64,000 nucleotides of DNA from contig NC_081824.1 in the NCBI RefSeq assembly GCF_030867095.1, positions 116,940,162 through 117,004,161 of the forward strand, in the 5' to 3' direction. Under the pieces are notes generated by a model, which searched no databases, had not been told where the DNA came from, and saw only the letters and a list, made by a program, of their open reading frames with translations. This stretch comes from Alligator mississippiensis (Eukaryota > Chordata > Crocodylia > Alligatoridae). This document shows, piece after piece, positions 1-12,205 of this stretch. Made by a program: the position numbers and the translations under genes. Position 1 is the stretch's first letter. Each line of letters opens with the position of its first letter.

Positions 1-1121
1 GTGGATGAAGTTAAGAGATGTCAAAGAGCCCTCAGGAAGCTTTCCTTTTTATAAAAAAAGAAGAAGAAGAGGAGACAGAGAGAGGCAGAGGTTTTGCAGT
101 CTCTAATCAACAGTGATTGTTTCCTGTGCAAGTCAGCTGTTTCCACACAATAGCCAAACTGTTCAGCCTCCTGGCGCCATCCCAAGGTCATGGCTTTTCT
201 ATTGTTGTTTCCACCTGATGGAAAATTCCTCTGCTTTTTTACAGACATGTTAAGTTTTCTCAAAATAAAATCCCTTTCCTTGACTGCCTCTAGTGGTTAG
301 CGTGGGGTTCAGCAACTGGTCCTGATGTGACCTTGGTTATTCGAGGCCTGCCTTTCTCTCTAGAACATCAACACGTGAAGTGTACTTTATCTCAACAACT
401 TGTTAACACTTTTCAAGCAAAATTGTTGCCTACACTTTGATATGAATAGGATACAAACCAAATTCAAAACAGACTTTATCTTCTGTACGTGTTTTTCTAA
501 GAATTGGCATATCATTTCCCAAGAGAGAGTAAGAAATGGGGCCATGTCAGTTCCTAGATATTTTTTTTCTCCTAAAATATTCATCAATAGAAAAATAGCC
601 TCTGCTGACAAAACAATCCTATTGAGAAGACCTATAGAAATAAATGTGTTAAATTAGATACCTCTTGAATTCTTAAAAGGTGGGGGGAGTTTAAATAATT
701 GATGTACAATTTTTGCAAGCTTCTGAGCTTGGATTCGTTTTGGAGAGATGTCCAACAATTTAGCTGTTTGACCATATTTTAGCCTATCTGAGCATATCAA
801 ACGGGGTAGACATGGTTCTACAAGTTCCTGAGTACCTCTTGAAAACTACATAAAGGTCTCAGTGCAGAAAGTATTGGGTTCAGTGGGAGTGGGGTCTGAT
901 CAGCAATTTACGGGTCTGAGACCACAAAGAAGCTTTTGTACAGTTTAAAAAATATAGAATTTTATGGAGTATGGAACAGATATATTATTAATCTAGTTTG
1001 AAAATTAAAATACTTTGCTTTATATACTATCTCTGTAACCTTATGCTTTAGTTGCAGAATGTCAATATTAAAAAAAAATACAAAACTAGTTTACCCTACA
1101 TTCTTCCTATTGTGATTCCTA
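1..1121. other. No gene seen; GA-rich patch
   Basis: I recognise no coding exon, RNA gene or transposon here. A purine-rich AAG/GAG stretch lies at about 48-95. The rest is AT-rich ordinary sequence with only short open frames that have no recognisable motif. Confidence 0.5.
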
Positions 1122-1577
1122 TTGAGAGCCCAGAGGACAGCCACACGCGTGATCAAAGGTCAGGAAAACAGACCTCATGATGAGAGGCTGAGAGCTATGG
1201 GGCTCTTCAGCCTGGAAAAGCGCAGGCTCAGGGGTGATCTGATGGCTGCCTATAAGTTTATCAGGGGTGCTCACCAGGATCTGAGGGACGTTTGGTCACC
1301 AGAGCACCCCAAAGGATGACCAGGTTGAAAGGTCACAAACTCCTCCATGACCGTCTCAGGCTGGACATAAGGAAGAACTTCACTGTCCGAGCCCCCAAGG
1401 TCTGGAATAGGCTGCCACCGGAGGTGGTTCAAGCACCTACTTTGAACACCTTCAAGAGAAATTTGGATGTTTATCTTGCTGGGATCCTATGACCCCAGCT
1501 GACTTCCTGTACCTGGGGCAGGGGGCTGGACTCGATGATCCGAGGTCCCTTCCAGCCCTAATGTCTATGAAATCTAT
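1122..1577 (+). mobile_element. CR1 LINE, 5'-truncated 3' end
   Basis: This is the last part of CR1 ORF2 plus the 3' tail. The frame from 1122 reads as the C-terminal RT region (RATRVIKGQE, LFSLEKRRLRGDLMAAYKFI). A frameshift near 1300 moves the reading to the frame that holds LRLDIRKNFTVRAPKVWNRL. The 3' UTR holds the CR1 signature GGACTCGATGATC followed by CCCTTCCAGCCCTAATG and ends in a short TCTATGAAATCTAT tail. It is a dead copy, 5'-truncated as most CR1 insertions are. The left edge is approximate. Confidence 0.93.
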
Positions 1578-1944
1578 TTCAGTTATTGTGCTTCCATGCG
1601 GCATAACTTTATATTTAAGCAGCCTTGACCAATATTGTGAATCTCCATAAACATTATGTTCCAACTGTACAAGGATGAGTAGGTTTGAAGAAACAAGGCC
1701 TGGTGTCATACAAGGGTCCAAAAACATAAGCCAGGGTCAGGCTGCTAGCATACAAACATTGGGACTGCAGCATGTAAAGATGGACTCTCAGCATGCTCAA
1801 TAAGGACCATTTTCTTACTGTTTTGTGTGTGGGATAACTTACAGTAATTCACAGTACTGTACCTGGGATCTAATGAAACAACCGAGTTGTCCAACCTCTG
1901 GCTTAGGGATTGATTATTTGTGGTCTTCAAGGCCCTTTAGGTAG
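1578..1944. other. No feature recognised
   Basis: I see no gene or known repeat signature between the CR1 tail and the next element. Confidence 0.4.
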
Positions 1945-2697
1945 TGACAGACGTTCAAAAAGCCTGAGCCTGAATTGATTCAATCTTTGCAGGTTAGTCT
2001 AACTAGGCTAGGCTAAATCACTTTGCAACTTCATAGACATCCCATACCTGCAAGCACATGCCTGCAGGCTCAGGCTAGAAGGCGGGGAGCACTAGAGCAG
2101 CCTTCCATTCCCTTTCACGGTGTTGAGCTGAGGGGGGTGTGGCCAGGCCCCAGCACTTCTCTCTGATTAGCCCAGCAGGGACTTGATAACAGTGTTTATC
2201 ACCCCTAAAATAGTGTTTATCACACCATTAAGGAAGCAACAGAGGGACATTACCAGATACCTGTTGATTCTGCCTATTGATTCTACCTGTTGACTCAGCA
2301 CAGACCGTAGCCAGCATGTGGTCTGCTAGCTAATACACAGACACCTCTCAGCAAGGCAGGGGGAAGGGAGGAATTCCTGCTTAGCAGGGAGTAGTGAGGG
2401 ACAGGGGGCAGCAGCTGCAGTCTCTGCCAGAGCTGCAGCCAGGGAGCAGGGGGGAGGCCCAGAGAGCATGCCAGGATGCTGGGGGTGTCTGGTTTATCTT
2501 AAACCAGTAAGGGGTCTGGAACAGACATTGCATAACCCGGTTTGACCCAAATCAGTCAAGTCTGATATTACATTCAACCAGGTTTATCTCAAACCGGTTT
2601 TAGCCATTTCCAAACTGGTTTATGTTCACCGAACATCTGTTCTATTACTAGTTTAAACCAGTTTTTGATCACCTAAACCAGTTTATGTGTAATTTCT
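1945..2697. mobile_element. DNA-transposon-like repeat, family X copy 1
   Basis: The left end (around ACAGACGTTCAAAAAGCC) matches the left end of a second copy at 60156. The right end (TGTGTAATTTCTGCCCTAG, at about 2697) matches that copy's right end near 62452. Read inward, the two ends are similar imperfect inverted repeats (CTAGG..AGA.ATT.A), as expected of a non-autonomous DNA transposon. The right third, about 2490-2680, repeats motifs of the AAACCGGTTT / AAACCAGTTT type several times. No transposase frame is visible. The target duplication is unclear, so the superfamily is left open. Confidence 0.5.
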
Positions 2698-3201
2698 GCC
2701 CTAGCCATAGTCACTCAGGGCTGGGAAAATGTTCATTATGAAAATGATCTCCCTGAACCACCCCCTGTGGATTTTAAAGGTCCTGATACAGAGAGAAAGG
2801 CAAGGGGCACTGCCACTACAGCCAGTTCCCCATACCTGGCTTGCAGCTCCAGGAGCAGCTTGAAGTACACTAACTGACTTGTCCCTTTCTTGCTGCTAGA
2901 CTATTGCAGTGCATTCTACATGGGGTTACTCTTGATAAACTTGGACATCTTCCTGTTTGGACAAGCATTTAGCCAGCAAGGCTAAACTGGGATATTGGCA
3001 GGGGGAGGGAGCAGTATTAGATTTCACTGTAAAATTCTACTTGCTAAACGGCAAAATTTGACCTGATTAGTACACAAAAAGAGTGGAAGGGATAAAGGAT
3101 CTACTACAAAGTACTTACTGTGGTTCTTGGACTTCTTTGAAATGATTCACTTAGCCATTAGGTTTGAAAGACTGGATACTCCTGATCTGTAGCACAGCTT
3201 T
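2698..3201. other. No feature recognised
   Basis: There is no open frame of note and no repeat signature that I recognise. Confidence 0.4.
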
Positions 3202-4166
3202 AGAATCATAGAAAATTAGGGTTGAAAGGGACATCAGGAGGTCATCTAGTCCAGTCCCCTTTTCAAACCAGAACCTTCCCCATTACATCATCCCACCAAA
3301 GGCTTTGTCTATCCAAGTCTTAAAAAAATGCAAGGATGGAGATTCCACCACCTCTCTGGGTAACCTGTTCCAGTGTTTTACTATTCTCCTAGTGAGAGAA
3401 TGTTTCCTAATATCTAACCTAAACTCTTGTTGCAACTTTGAGTCCATTGCTCCTTGTTCTGTCATCTGCCACCACTGAGAACAGTTTAGCTCCATCCTCT
3501 TTCAAACCCTTCGCCAGGTAGTTGAAGGCTGCTATTAAATCCCCTTGTAGCCTCCTCTTTTGTAGGCTAAATAAGCCCAGTTCCCTCTGTCTTTCTTCAT
3601 AAGTCATGTGCCCTAGCCCCCTCACCATTTTTGTTGCCCTCCACTGGACTCTCTCCAATTTGTCCACATCCTTTCTGTAATGGGGGACCCAAAACTGGAC
3701 ACAGTACTTCAGATGTGACCTCACCCATGCCAAATAGAGGGGAAGAATCACGTCCCTCAATCTGCTGGCAATACTCCTACCCATGCAGCCCAGTATGCCA
3801 TTAGCCTTTTTTGCAATAAGGGTACACTGTTGGCTCATATTCAGCTTCTTGTCCACTGTAACCTCCAGGTCCTTTTCTGTGGAACTGCTGCTTAGCCAGT
3901 TGATCTGCAGCCTGTACCAGTATATGGGATTGTCCATCCCAAGCACAGGACTTTGTACTTGTCCTCATTGAACTTTATGAGATTTCTTTTGGTCCAGTCC
4001 TCCAATTTTTCTAGGTCTCTCTGAATCCAAGCCTGACCCTCCAGCATATCTACTGTTCCCCCCATCTTGGGGTCATCCACAAACTTGCTGAGGGTACACT
4101 CCATCCCATCTTCCAGATTGTTGGTGAAGATATTGAACAGAAACATCCCCAGGACGAAACCCTTTA
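3202..4166 (-). mobile_element. Older CR1 LINE fragment (RT to 3' end)
   Basis: On the minus strand this reads from the RT domain to the 3' tail. The region 4146-3892 gives MFLFNIFTNNLEDGMECTLS and a degraded active site (FVDDPK where FADDTK is usual). The region 3946-3419 gives the C-terminal stretch with LPLYLAWVRSHLKYCVQFW, LERVQWRATKMVRGL and LFSLQKRRLQGDLIAAFNYL. A third frame at 3495-3283 gives LDIRKHSLTRRIVKHWNRLP. The plus-strand left edge begins TAGAATCATAGAAAAT, the complement of a CR1 tail. At least two frameshifts mark it as dead and older than the copies at 27.8, 50 and 61.3 kb. Confidence 0.92.
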
Positions 4167-4302
4167 CTATAATTCTGTATATTGGCTATGCAATCTCATT
4201 GATATTATGTATACAGATACACATAACTTTGCACAGTCTCTGTTATAGTAGTTTACCCTTTAATGCCTCACTGGGTAAGTGACTCAACCTATGCTTCTCA
4301 AG

Positions 4303-4560
4303 CAAAGGGGTGACTGGGGTGGGACAACTGGATCTATACCCTGGGCTGATTTGATAGGGGCAGATGGGAGGAGCAGGGAAAAATGGCTGCTTTTGCAGCC
4401 ACACAGTTGTGCAATATGGCAGCAAGTGGAAGCTGCCCTGGACACCTGGCTGCATTGTTACACCTCTGTTCTCAAGTTGTCCTAAATGCAGAGAAATCTC
4501 AAGTGCAGCTTCCAACAAAGCCATAAACATTCTTGCCTCTCATATTCCTCTTAAAAATAA
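4303..4560 (+). mobile_element. Possible hAT-type fragment (shared start motif)
   Basis: The segment starts with GGGGTGACTGGGGTGGGACA, which resembles the starts at 35924 and 5630 (GTGTAACTAGGGTGG). Three similar starts in one window suggest a repeat family. No right terminus or target duplication is identified, so the right edge is a guess. No coding frame is credible. Confidence 0.3.
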
Positions 4561-5629
4561 ATAGCTAAACAGGTTTCCACATTTCTGCTGGGAATAATGT
4601 GCATGGAAACACTTTGTCTCAAGCTTCCTCCCCACTCCCCCTCCCCCAAATGATCTCTGGGCTTTCCAATTCTTTCCTTACCAGCACTTGATTGCACTGT
4701 GAACATTTCAGGTTACCACAGGGATTATCACTCTATCTTTGACAGAAAAGATAACCACACAGTCTCCCTAGACTATTCTATCACTCAGAAAAGCCTGAGT
4801 GAGTTACAGTATGGAGTTAAGACAGTGTGCTGTATATGGGTTCAGAAGTTAAATTATATGTTCCTCTAGCCCCTCCATATATATTTTCTTTTCAGCAGTT
4901 CAAGATTTTTTTTCCTGATAAGATCAAAGTGTAATTTTGCCTGTATGCCAACTGTTTGTTATGAAAGCAACAACAAAAACTGAAGTACAAACCTTAGATT
5001 AGTTTACATTTGATTTTTAGCACGCTACCCTTCCATTCTTCACAGATGGCAGTTATTGCAGTATTATTTTAAGTGCCAACAGTATTGTAATCATTACATT
5101 GAAATGTTGACACTTTGTTCCCATGCAGAGGGCTGTAAATTCAAGGCCTTTTCTCTGTGCCTAAACACAGAAATTAATTATGGAGACTATTTTGTACTAG
5201 GCATTCTCGAGTTTCTCTTTAATGCATGTGTATAATCACCATTATTTGCTACCATATCACTGGAGAAGAATGTCTTTAACAGCTTCTAGTGTCTGGGACA
5301 TCCTTTGTCACTTCATATTGTGAACTTTCTAATGCTGAGAATTTGCACTCTTACAACTTGTGACATAGTATGAATCTGCTTTCCATGATAATATTTAACA
5401 TAGACCATTTAATGAGGACTACAAACTCCTTCAGTAATGACTGCAAATCCTATACAGCTCACCATCCTATCTTTACTTTAATTGTGTCATTTAGAGAGAG
5501 AGATTCCCTTAGGGTCTGCTTTACAGCTAATAATACAGTTAGAGAGATGAGGGGATGCAGAGAAGACCCTGAATTGTAGTAGTAATTGTAATAACAGCAA
5601 TAATCCCACTAAAATGTTGGGATTCACTT
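4561..5629. other. No feature recognised
   Basis: AT-rich DNA without a recognisable gene or repeat. Confidence 0.4.
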
Positions 5630-5669
5630 CAGAGGTGTAACTGGCCAGGGCTGCACATTGGGCCCCTTC
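5630..5669 (+). mobile_element. Remnant of an older repeat cut by the next element
   Basis: It begins CAGAGGTGTAACTGG, like the start at 35924, and runs into the target duplication of the hAT-type element at 5678. It is probably the left piece of an older insertion that served as the landing site. Where it resumes after 7638 is not clear. Confidence 0.3.
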
Positions 5670-7638
5670 CTCATGACCAGGGATCCGGGTTTTCTGTTTC
5701 CCATGGAAAAACATGGAAAACTATGGATTCTCTGTTTTTATTGGAGAAAACGCAGATTTCCCTTTTTAGCAGAGGAATCTGTGGATTCTCTGCTTTTGCA
5801 AAGTGCTCTTGCAGGCTGGCACAGCTCCAGCCTGCAAGAGCCAATTGCAGAAAGGGCGGGAAACCCCCAGCCCTGGCTGGAGGGGGAGGGAGAGGGGGGA
5901 GGGCAGGGCCTGAGCCTCTGAGGCAGCCAAGGGTGGGCTAGGCTTAGACTTGCCCTACGCCCCTGGAGCATGGAGAAAAATGAGGCTGTGGGGAAGGGCT
6001 GGGGAAGATGGTTGGGGGCTTAGGGAGTGGGGGGTGTTACCAGCCCCAGGCAGCACACCACAGCTGGGAGCAGGGCCAGGGGCTCAGGGCACGGATGCCC
6101 CTCTGTGGGAGAGATTTGCAGGCAAACGATGCGGGGCAGTATGGTGGTGCCCACCATGTGCAGGCTGCACACATGCCACCCAGCCACCTGCCTGGGGGAG
6201 GGGGAGAGGGAGGCTGGCATGCAGCCGGAGCACAGCTCCATGACCGGCTTTGCAGCCGCAGTGAGGGATGGGGGCACGGGGAGGAAGGGGTGAGGGTTCA
6301 CACGCAGCAGCCGCTGCTGCTTATCTGGAGGGCCATGACAGCTGCTACCTACAAAACTTCCTGCTGCTGCCATGGAGCCATGCCTAGAGCTGTGCAGCCG
6401 GCCGCCGGGTGGCAGCGGCAGTGTGGTGGTGGCCGGAGAGCACGCAGCCATCCCCACCACCACCCCACACCCTGCTGCACTGCTGCTGCCAGCCGCACAG
6501 CTCCGAGCACAGTTCTGCGGTGGCAGCTGGAGGTTTTGTAAGCAGAGTCCATCACTGCCTTCCAGGTAAGTGGCAGCAGCCGTCACGTGCAAGCCCTCGC
6601 CCCCCCCACCCCCCACCCCGCGTCCCCGTCCCTCACTGTGGCTGCAGAGCTCTGCTCCGGCCGCATGCCAGCCTCCCTCTCCCCCTCCCCTGGGCAAGCA
6701 GCCAGGCAGCATGTGTGCGGCCTGCACACGGCAGGCACAACCACACTGCACCCTGCATCACTTGCCTACAAAGCCCCCCTACAGAGGGGGCACCCCCGCC
6801 CTCACCCCCTGGCCCTGCTCCCAGCTGTGGTGTGCTGCCTGGTGCCAGCAACACCCCCCACTCCCTCAGCCCCCAACCATCTTCCCCCACCCTGCCCCAC
6901 AGCCCCCAAGCTCCACTTACCTCTAGGATCCAGGGGTGAAGGGCATGGCTTCGCGGTGGCAGCACTTGTCCGCAAAGTCCCTCCCACCAGCATGCAGCCA
7001 CCATCACCCCGCGCCGCAATGGAGCCATGCAGCCGGTTGTGGGGCATGCCGCTGTATGTAAGCCCCCATTTCACCCCTCAGCCAGGTGGCACATATATGG
7101 CCCGCACACAGTGGTAGCCACTGTGCTGCCGTGGCCTGCGCCACTTGCCCACAAAGCTGTGCAGGTGGCCGTGGGATGGTAGCGCAGGGTGCAGTGGCAG
7201 AGTTGTGGTGGTGGACTCCGTGTGCAAACCTCCTGTCAGGCCAGCTGGCATGTGTGTGGCCCACAGAGTGGCACCCCTGCCCTCACCCCCTGGCCCTGCT
7301 CCTGGGAGTGGGTACAGGGGCACACTCCCCCCACCCCCCATTCTTGATCTACCCCTCCCAGCACCTTCCCTTCCCCTTACACACACTGACCTGCTGGGGT
7401 GGGTGTCAGTGGCTGTGTCTGCATGTCTGTGCCTGTGGGTCTGGGGGGCTGTTGCTAGGGGCATCAGGAGGGCTGTTGAGGCTGTGGGGGGAGTGTGGGG
7501 CACTAGCAGTGCTGGGGGAGACTGTGGGGGCCTTTAATTTTTATCATGAATTTTGGGTTTTTAATCAGATAATCTGCAATTTTAAATCACAGAATTTGCA
7601 ATTTTTAATCAGAGAAAACCAGGATCCCTGCTCATGAC
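5670..7638. mobile_element. Non-autonomous hAT-type element with giant internal palindrome
   Basis: The element itself spans 5678-7630 (1953 bp). It is flanked by a perfect 8-bp duplication, CTCATGAC, at 5670-5677 and 7631-7638. Its ends are inverted repeats: the left reads CAGGGATCCGGGTTTTCTGT and the complement of the right reads CAGGGATCCTGGTTTTCTCT. An 8-bp duplication with CAGGG ends fits the hAT superfamily. The interior is very GC-rich and forms a long inverted repeat with arms at about 5975-6435 and 6455-6915. Landmarks pair about a single centre near 6446. A partial extra copy of the arm module follows at about 6935-7330. Several open frames of 65-243 codons run through it, but they are proline- and histidine-rich, lie on both strands and show no transposase motif, so I do not call them genes. 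Confidence 0.88.
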
Positions 7639-9489
7639 CAATCCTCCTGAATCTTCTTTGCAGGGCTCTGGCTCCAGAGCCTTCAGCAGTGGGCAGAATG
7701 AAAGGAGCATTAGCTAGAGTTTTCTGCTGCTGAGGAAAGGTGTCACCTCATTTTTTTTTTGCTGCAGATGCCTATGCTGAGTGGTCAAAAGAACTGCTTT
7801 TGATGGCAAAAAGATGGGGCAATGTCTCCCCCCATTAGCAGTGAACTCCAGCTACTCTCCCTTCATTGCCATAAATTGCCACATGATAGAACTACATTTC
7901 TTAGGATCCCCTTGGCCCATTCATGCACCTTCCTGCACCATCACTGGAGCTGAAGTTGGAAGATGCAGGAGGAAGAGGAGTGGGGCACCAGAGGATGAGG
8001 CTCCCTCAGGGCTCATACCCTGTTTGCCCACCCATCCTTGTGTTAGTGATTTGCTCTGGAGGAAACTGTCCCCAGGACAGATAATTGATCACTTGTATGT
8101 AAATACTTTAAGGCAGCATCTGTGGCAATCTTTTTGTTCCAGGTCTCTACAAAGTCTACCACAGTTGAAACCTAGTCTATGACCAGATCTTTCAATTACT
8201 ACTGCAATATCCAGACTAATTTATTTACTTGGGGATTAATGAACCTTCCTCTGGAAAAGCTGGTTACAGGTCACTGCTGATGACAAGACACTGGACTAGA
8301 TACATCACTGATTTGATCTAGCATGCAAGTTCCTTTGGTCCCATTTGGGGTTCTAGGACTCTTACTTTTTCATAATTAGAACAAAACATATTCTGTATAC
8401 TATTTCCAACCTTCAGCTTTCTCCAAATTCCATAGTATGGTAAGTTCCAGCATGTCTGTTTATATATAATCTTGCATTTAACTCTCAGTTAGTATCCCTT
8501 TCCCATAGGAAAGAAGCTTGTTTTGTTTTTTTGAGGGTTTTTTAAGGATGGTAAAACTAATGAAATGAAAGAACTGAAATGACTCATTCATCAGCTGAAC
8601 TAATCTTCCATATTACTGCTTTGTATGTGAGAGCTATTACACAGAAAAAGAGAGAGGCAGTGAATAGAATTAGTGTCTAACTAATACCAAAGTATTAGGT
8701 GGCTCCCTGTCACCAAAACAGCAATAAACTCTTGTGGTACAGTAATATGTGCGTGGTAGTCTATGACACATCATCATTGCCTACATTAGAACAGCAAAAA
8801 TGCTTTGTTCTCTGATGTCATAAGCTTTGAGTCCCAGCTGGGGATTTATTGACTCAGCTACAATGAACTGCTGTGAGTTTCCATCCAAAAGGAGAAGCGG
8901 AATAAAACAGAAAGGCTTTCTCTTTTCCATGTCACTTCAGAAGTGCTTAATACCAGGAAATGTTTTCCTATTGGGGCAGAAATATTACAGCTGTTGAAAT
9001 TGAGAAGTTATGCCTGTATGCACATGCTAGTCATTTTACTAAATACACATGTATTTATTCCTAGATCATTCTGGTTTAAATAACATTTCTGAAAGCCAAA
9101 GCTATAAAATATGGGTATTTGGAGCTGCTAGTTGCTCAGTGCATATGGTCATTTATTTAGGTTCCCAAGTATGGATTCAGGCATCACAAATATGAAGCAT
9201 CTAATTTTTTTTAAATACTTTACAGCAACAGCTACATGAATTTGTATAGATGTGCAAAATATACTGTCCATAGAAAAGAAGTGTTGTTTCTTAAAAAAAG
9301 ACACCCCAAAACAACAACAACAACAACAAACCCGTTCACACAATCATACTGAAAACTATAATTCTGTACTCCTCAGGACTAGTATGAATACAGAACAGCA
9401 GGTATAGGGCTGGGAAATCAATTCTGGCATCAGAACCCAGAATTAGGACAGCTGTAGAAGCAGTTTGGTCATTACTGTTGTGTTTTAAA
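7639..9489. other. No gene seen; simple repeats only
   Basis: This stretch contains a T-run near 7752 and a (CAA)n tract at about 9307-9331. I recognise no exon, RNA gene or dated repeat. Confidence 0.4.
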
Positions 9490-9612
9490 ACCTTTTGACA
9501 ATCTGGGTGATGATCTCAATGCACTTTACAATGAAATAAGAGATAGGAAAGCATTACTATTTCACTATTAAGCATGGAGAAACTGAGGACCCATGTGCAG
9601 GTAAAGGCATGA
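9490..9612 (-). mobile_element. Probable MIR-type SINE remnant
   Basis: The text around 9551-9592 (CTATTTCACTATTAAGCATG then GAGAAACTGAGG) resembles the complement of the MIR 3' region. It is short and degraded, so the call is tentative. Confidence 0.4.
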
Positions 9613-9633
9613 TGGAATGTAATGTGCGACACC

Positions 9634-10098
9634 ACAGGGTGCATCTACACATGCCATTAATGCATAGCAATGAACCCCGGAGCTTCTTGGTCCCGGGAAG
9701 CTCCCTGGCGCACCATTTATGTGTGCCCAGAACACAGCACACTGAGCCAGGGAGGGGGAGCCTTGACTGTTGGGGGGCCCAGGGGCTGCTCCGACCAGGC
9801 TCAGTGTGCCATGGGAAGACTGGCTAGGGCTAGAGGGTGCTAGGCAGCGGGGCGAGCTGGCAGGCAGTCCCTGCACTGAAGAACATGTGTGCCCCAAGCA
9901 GTTGGGTCAGCGTTCACACGTGTGCTGCTGTGCATGAAAAAACTCTGCAGCAGAGTAGTATTTGTATTTACAAGTACTGCCCTGCTGCAGAGTTTATTAG
10001 TTGTCTTTGCCCTAATAGTGGCATATGTGTAGATGCTGAGATGTTTACTGCAGCACTAGTTCAGCTCCACAGTAAAGTCTTGTGCAGATGTGCCCACA
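9634..10098. mobile_element. MITE with 3-bp duplication (GGGTGCATCTACA ends)
   Basis: The element at 9637-10095 (459 bp) begins GGGTGCATCTACACATG, and the complement of its right end reads GGGCACATCTGCACAAG. ACA flanks it on both sides (9634-9636 and 10096-10098). Related ends occur at 14931, 19470, 21602 and 58003. A 3-bp duplication and GGG ends fit a Harbinger-like MITE, although the target is not the usual TWA. No transposase frame is present. Confidence 0.65.
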
Positions 10099-10500
10099 AG
10101 TGCATCTCCTGCCATGCGCATGTGGCATGGCAAGAGGTGTGATTGTGGGATCACACATTAGATCCCATTGCACCTTATCACTGGAGCAGAGGTTGCCTGA
10201 AGAAGCCTGATGGGGCTTGGTGGGGCTCGCAGTGAGGGCAGCATTTCCTGCACTGCCTCCACTGCAAGCCCTGCATCTGAATTTGGCTGCAGGGCTCACA
10301 GCAGGGGCAGCAAAGGGAACACTGTGGCTGCTGTGAGCCCTGCATCTCATGAGGATCACAGAGATGGCAGTGTTCTCCCTGCTATCCCCTCTGCGAGCCC
10401 CACACCTGCCACATATGAGTCTTGTCAGCTGAGGGACTGGCTTCATATGACACCTGGCTGTGGCTGGGAGCCCTTCAGTTGATGGGACTCCCAGCCACCG
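10099..10500. other. GC-rich stretch of unknown nature
   Basis: This region is rich in GCAGGG, TGCCTC and GCCCTG-like words and probably belongs to a DNA transposon interior. No termini were found, and the open frames on both strands carry no motif. Confidence 0.3.
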
Positions 10501-10543
10501 GGGAGCACTTGGTCATACATTCAATTAATGTAGTGATTAGAAC

Positions 10544-10590
10544 AAGCTACAAAGTCATTAAACTTTTTTTTTGGAATATCTTTGTAGCTT
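10544..10590. repeat. Short inverted repeat (hairpin)
   Basis: AAGCTACAAAG at 10544-10554 is the exact complement of CTTTGTAGCTT at 10580-10590, with a T-rich loop. Weaker complementarity extends outward on both sides, so this may be the core of a small palindromic MITE at about 10500-10640. Confidence 0.5.
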
Positions 10591-10829
10591 ATTGTTTGTT
10601 TTATCATGCTATTAATTAGTCAAACATGTAGCTGGGTCACAGTTTAAAATATGAGTATTTGGTTAATCACACCTTAAGTGTAATAGGTAGAGGGGGGCCT
10701 GAACACCAAAAAATTCTGGCTTGTCTAAGGTCACAAGCAAAATCATTATCAGTCAGGAAAAGAAACTAGATGTCCTAGTCATTGGATTTATAAAGGCCAC
10801 CCTCTTCCTTAGCTCCCAAACTCTGACAC

Positions 10830-10960
10830 TCATTTGTTGTATAGTTGTGAGACTGTCACTTAACCACTTTGTGATTTGCTTTCTTCCCTTTGTAAAATGA
10901 ATATGTTAACTTAGTTCATCCCGCAGAAGTATTATGATGCTTAATTAATATTCAATGAGT
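10830..10960 (+). mobile_element. Probable MIR-type SINE remnant
   Basis: The run GTCACTTAACCACTTTGTGA, then TTTGTAAAATGAATATGTTA, follows the 3' half of MIR (the stretch usually reading as a TCACTTAACCTCTCTG core followed by CTGTAAAATGGGGATAATA). It is degraded but colinear. Confidence 0.6.
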
Positions 10961-11705
10961 GTTCAGAGATCCCTGGCCAGAAATGATTTTAATTACTTCT
11001 GATTATCAAGGTCAATAAGTATCAGCTAAAGTCAAAAGAACACTGAGTCACCTAAGATTTCACCACGTCATTCTGTCCTTTTGTCTAAATAATATACTGA
11101 AAGTTTAAATATTCCCTCTTACCAGAAGAATCTCAGAACAAAATAAATGTGCAGAGAAGCAGCTTGGATATCTGGAAAGGGAGAAGGGACAAAAAAAATC
11201 AGGAACAGTAAGAAAGGTTCTCAGACATGATCAAGAATTTGAGTGGGAAGGAATCATCTGAAAGGTAGAGAGAACACAAGGACAGGGCTTGATCATGATT
11301 TGATCATGAATTTAGATGAAGGTAAAGGCTCCATGGCAGTGCAATAGAAGTACACAATAGAAATATAGATCAAGGTCTAGATGTGATGTAAACTGGTGAC
11401 ATAATGGTCTGGATAAAAATCAGGAAAAGGCCAGAAATAAATATAAAAAATGTAACTTAGGTGCACAGGGAGCTTCTGCTTCCCCATTCATAACCATAAT
11501 ACTGCCTACCTACCTCATACAGGTGCTGTACAGTGCTTGGAGACCATCAGGTGAAGGGTCAAAAAAGGTCAAATGAAACAAACTCTTTAGTCTTTCTAAT
11601 CACACCTATTCCACAGTTGAATTAGTACCAGGTTAGATTCACTAAGCAGGGTCCAAGCACACTGCAGGAAAAACTACTAATAGTTGTGTTTAATATAACA
11701 TAGGC
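10961..11705. other. No feature recognised
   Basis: Ordinary AT-rich DNA with no recognisable gene or repeat. Confidence 0.4.
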
Positions 11706-12037
11706 CAGTGGTGCTCAACTTTTTGGCCCTGTGGGCCAAATGAATGGGATGGGGCTGGTCCATGGGCTAGATCAAGCCCCATGAACCTGGATCAGGCCCT
11801 GGAGCCCAGCACTGTCCCCTTCTGACCCTACATGTCTGGATTGGTCCCTGGAGCCTGCACTGTTCCCTCGCACTGGGATTGGTTCCCAGGGGCCTTGCAC
11901 TGTCCCCTCTTTCCCTAGCATGTATGAATTGGGTCCTGGGCCCACCCCTGACCCATGGGGAGCCATGTTGGCTGGATGGCATGGGGATGCAGGCCAGATC
12001 TAGCCTACAAAATGTGGGTTGAACCCCTGGCATAGAC
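11698..12037. mobile_element. Short hAT-type non-autonomous element
   Basis: The element at 11706-12029 (324 bp) begins CAGTGGTGCTCAACTTTTTG, and the complement of its end reads CAGGGGTTCAACCCACATTT. It is flanked by ACATAGGC and GCATAGAC, which agree at six of eight positions. A related element with a perfect duplication lies at 18953-19305. The interior is GC-rich and repeats a module around CCTGGAGCC / CACTGTCCCCT. There is no transposase frame. Confidence 0.7.
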
Positions 12038-12205
12038 CCTTCCTATTTTAGTGACCTTGACTTCAATAAGTGTTCCATCCACTATGGCCTGGTCAGGCAT
12101 GTGATTTTTCTTTTCTTTTTTTTTCTGTTTTCTTAATATCAAAACAGTTATACTAGTAACAGCCCTAAGGCAAGTATAAGTGGCAGCATAAGTGCAACTA
12201 CACAC

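Noticed and set aside
6020..6751. 243-codon minus-strand open frame and several overlapping frames at 6-7.6 kb
   Set aside because: They occur in all frames of a GC-rich palindrome. A frame in one arm recurs as its mirror in the other, and no transposase motif is present.
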